Assembly: GCA_030837445.1 (NCBI GenBank)
Contig: JAUPKM010000048.1
Coordinates: 1 to 5,469, forward strand
Direction: 5' to 3'
Source of the DNA: Actinomycetota bacterium
Lineage (GTDB): Bacteria > Actinomycetota > Actinomycetes > S36-B12 > UBA10799
Length of the DNA stretch: 5,469 nucleotides
Both the position numbers and the translations under genes were made by a program. The notes under the pieces were generated by a model. That model saw only the letters and a list, made by a program, of their open reading frames with translations, did no database searches and was not told where the DNA came from. This document shows positions 4,808-5,469 of the stretch, piece after piece (the stretch's first letter is position 1; every line of letters starts with the position of its first letter).

Positions 4808-5389
4808 CTAGATCGTGTTCTGCCGAGCCGCCCGCCGACGCTGGCGCTGGGCCTCGGTGCGGGCGGCCAGTGCGGCGTAGTCGGCCTCGGCGGCGGCGAG
4901 CCGGCGCTCGGTGGCGGTGATGCTCAAACTCCCCTCGGGGAGGCCGAGCTTGCGCTTGGCCCGCAGGATGGCGCGCAGCCGGCCGCACTTCGCGGCGGCT
5001 TTGGTCAGCGGCGAGGCACCGGGCGGGTAACCGGCGATGCGGGAGTCGGCCCAGGCGTCGGCGTCGGCGTAGACCACCATCTTGCGCTTGCCCGCCGCGA
5101 CCATTGCCGACAGCCGGGGAACAGGCAGCGAGCCGGATGATCCGTCGGCGAACTCCACGCGCTGGTCGGGCCGGTCGGTCACCGCCACGATGGCCGCCAC
5201 GTCCCCGGTCACCCGGTCGGGTTCGGTTCGATAGGTGACAACCACCGGGCCGGCGGTGGTGTGCAGCAGGTCGGCCAGGCGCTTGCCGGTCTCGCGGCTG
5301 AACACTTCGACCAGCACCGCCCGCTTGCCGAGCTTGGTGGCCCGGGCAGCCAGGATGACCTCCACCTGGCGCGCAATGTCGGGGCTCAC
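4808..5389 (-). CDS. Hypothetical basic protein, 193 residues
   Basis: I do not recognise this protein. The N-terminal part (residues 1-60) is a helix followed by strand-like segments (RAVLVEVF, GPVVVTYR). The middle has a second strand-rich section (DVAAIVAVTDRP, RKMVVYADADAWADSRIAGY). The C-terminal third is helical and strongly basic, with CGRLRAILRAKRKLGL and a likely coiled coil over about residues 158-190 (ERRLAAAEADYAALAARTEA, then Arg-rich). It has one cysteine and no membrane segment. The GTG start at 5389 overlaps the integrase-like stop as GTGA, with only a weak ribosome site, so coupled translation is likely. Its place after the integrase would suit an excision or control factor, but it lacks a visible helix-turn-helix and is larger than usual excisionases. 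Confidence 0.72.
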   Translation of the reverse strand: MSPDIARQVEVILAARATKLGKRAVLVEVFSRETGKRLADLLHTTAGPVVVTYRTEPDRVTGDVAAIVAVTDRPDQRVEFADGSSGSLPVPRLSAMVAAGKRKMVVYADADAWADSRIAGYPPGASPLTKAAAKCGRLRAILRAKRKLGLPEGSLSITATERRLAAAEADYAALAARTEAQRQRRRAARQNTI

Positions 5390-5469
5390 AGGTCACCGAG
5401 GCCCAGGCCGCGGGCCTCGTCGGCGGCGCGCTCGGATGCGGTGGCCCGGGTGTAGCGGTCGATCATGTC
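5386..5469 (-). CDS. Probable tyrosine integrase, last 27 residues (partial)
   Basis: The frame enters from the right edge and ends with TGA at 5388-5386. It reads DMIDRYTRATASERAADEAR and then GLGLGDL. The pattern MxxRYxxxTAxERAxxxxRxLxxGD resembles the C-terminal tail of one group of actinobacterial phage tyrosine recombinases, in which the Tyr of RY (codon 5454-5452) is the nucleophile attacking DNA at the attachment site. The catalytic Arg and His residues would lie outside the window. The stop overlaps the next gene as GTGA. The position at one end of the gene train, upstream of the replication genes, fits an integrase. With 27 residues the family call is tentative; the coding frame itself is well supported. 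Confidence 0.5.
   Translation of the reverse strand, partial: DMIDRYTRATASERAADEARGLGLGDL

Noticed and set aside
1..5469. tRNA genes, CRISPR arrays, insertion sequences
   Set aside because: I found no tRNA T-arm consensus with a matching acceptor stem, no regularly spaced repeats, and no transposase motifs or terminal repeats on either strand.

Overview
The window comes from a high-G+C actinobacterium. A Corynebacteriales or mycobacterial-type host fits best, judging from the strong G/C bias at third codon positions, frequent GTG starts and the WhiB-type iron-sulfur cysteine pattern, but species cannot be read from the sequence. It looks like the interior of an integrated phage-like element. 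Every gene I accept lies on the minus strand, so transcription runs from the right edge to the left edge.

Layout in order of transcription: (1) the last 27 codons of a probable tyrosine integrase (5469-5386); (2) an unrecognised 193-residue basic protein; (3) a 122-bp gap holding a perfect 10-bp inverted repeat; (4) an 89-residue helical protein, then an 88-residue CxxC zinc-finger (DUF6011-like) protein; (5) a 779-residue primase-polymerase/AAA+ replication protein ending in a winged helix and another CxxC finger; (6) a tail of small genes: 81-residue and 115-residue unknowns, a 95-residue WhiB-like protein, a 13-codon micro-ORF, and 88-residue and 55-residue unknowns; (7) a 302-bp non-coding interval; (8) the first 59 codons of a probable HK97-type major capsid protein, running off the left edge.

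Most junctions are tight ATGA or GTGA overlaps, so the genes from the 89-residue protein (4685) to the 55-residue protein (481) read as one translationally coupled replication/accessory operon. The order integrase, primase-helicase, short unknown genes, capsid recalls the compact mycobacterial elements phiRv1/phiRv2 and capsid-encoding phage satellites more than a full-length prophage. That is inference from order only, because the packaging genes lie outside the window.

The least ordinary features are: (a) a 96-bp imperfect palindrome with low-G+C arms, CTAG motifs and a 23-nt pyrimidine tract, buried in the 3' end of the primase gene; (b) a WhiB-like protein whose fourth cluster cysteine is serine; (c) a micro-ORF bridging two genes; (d) a structured non-coding leader in front of the capsid gene.
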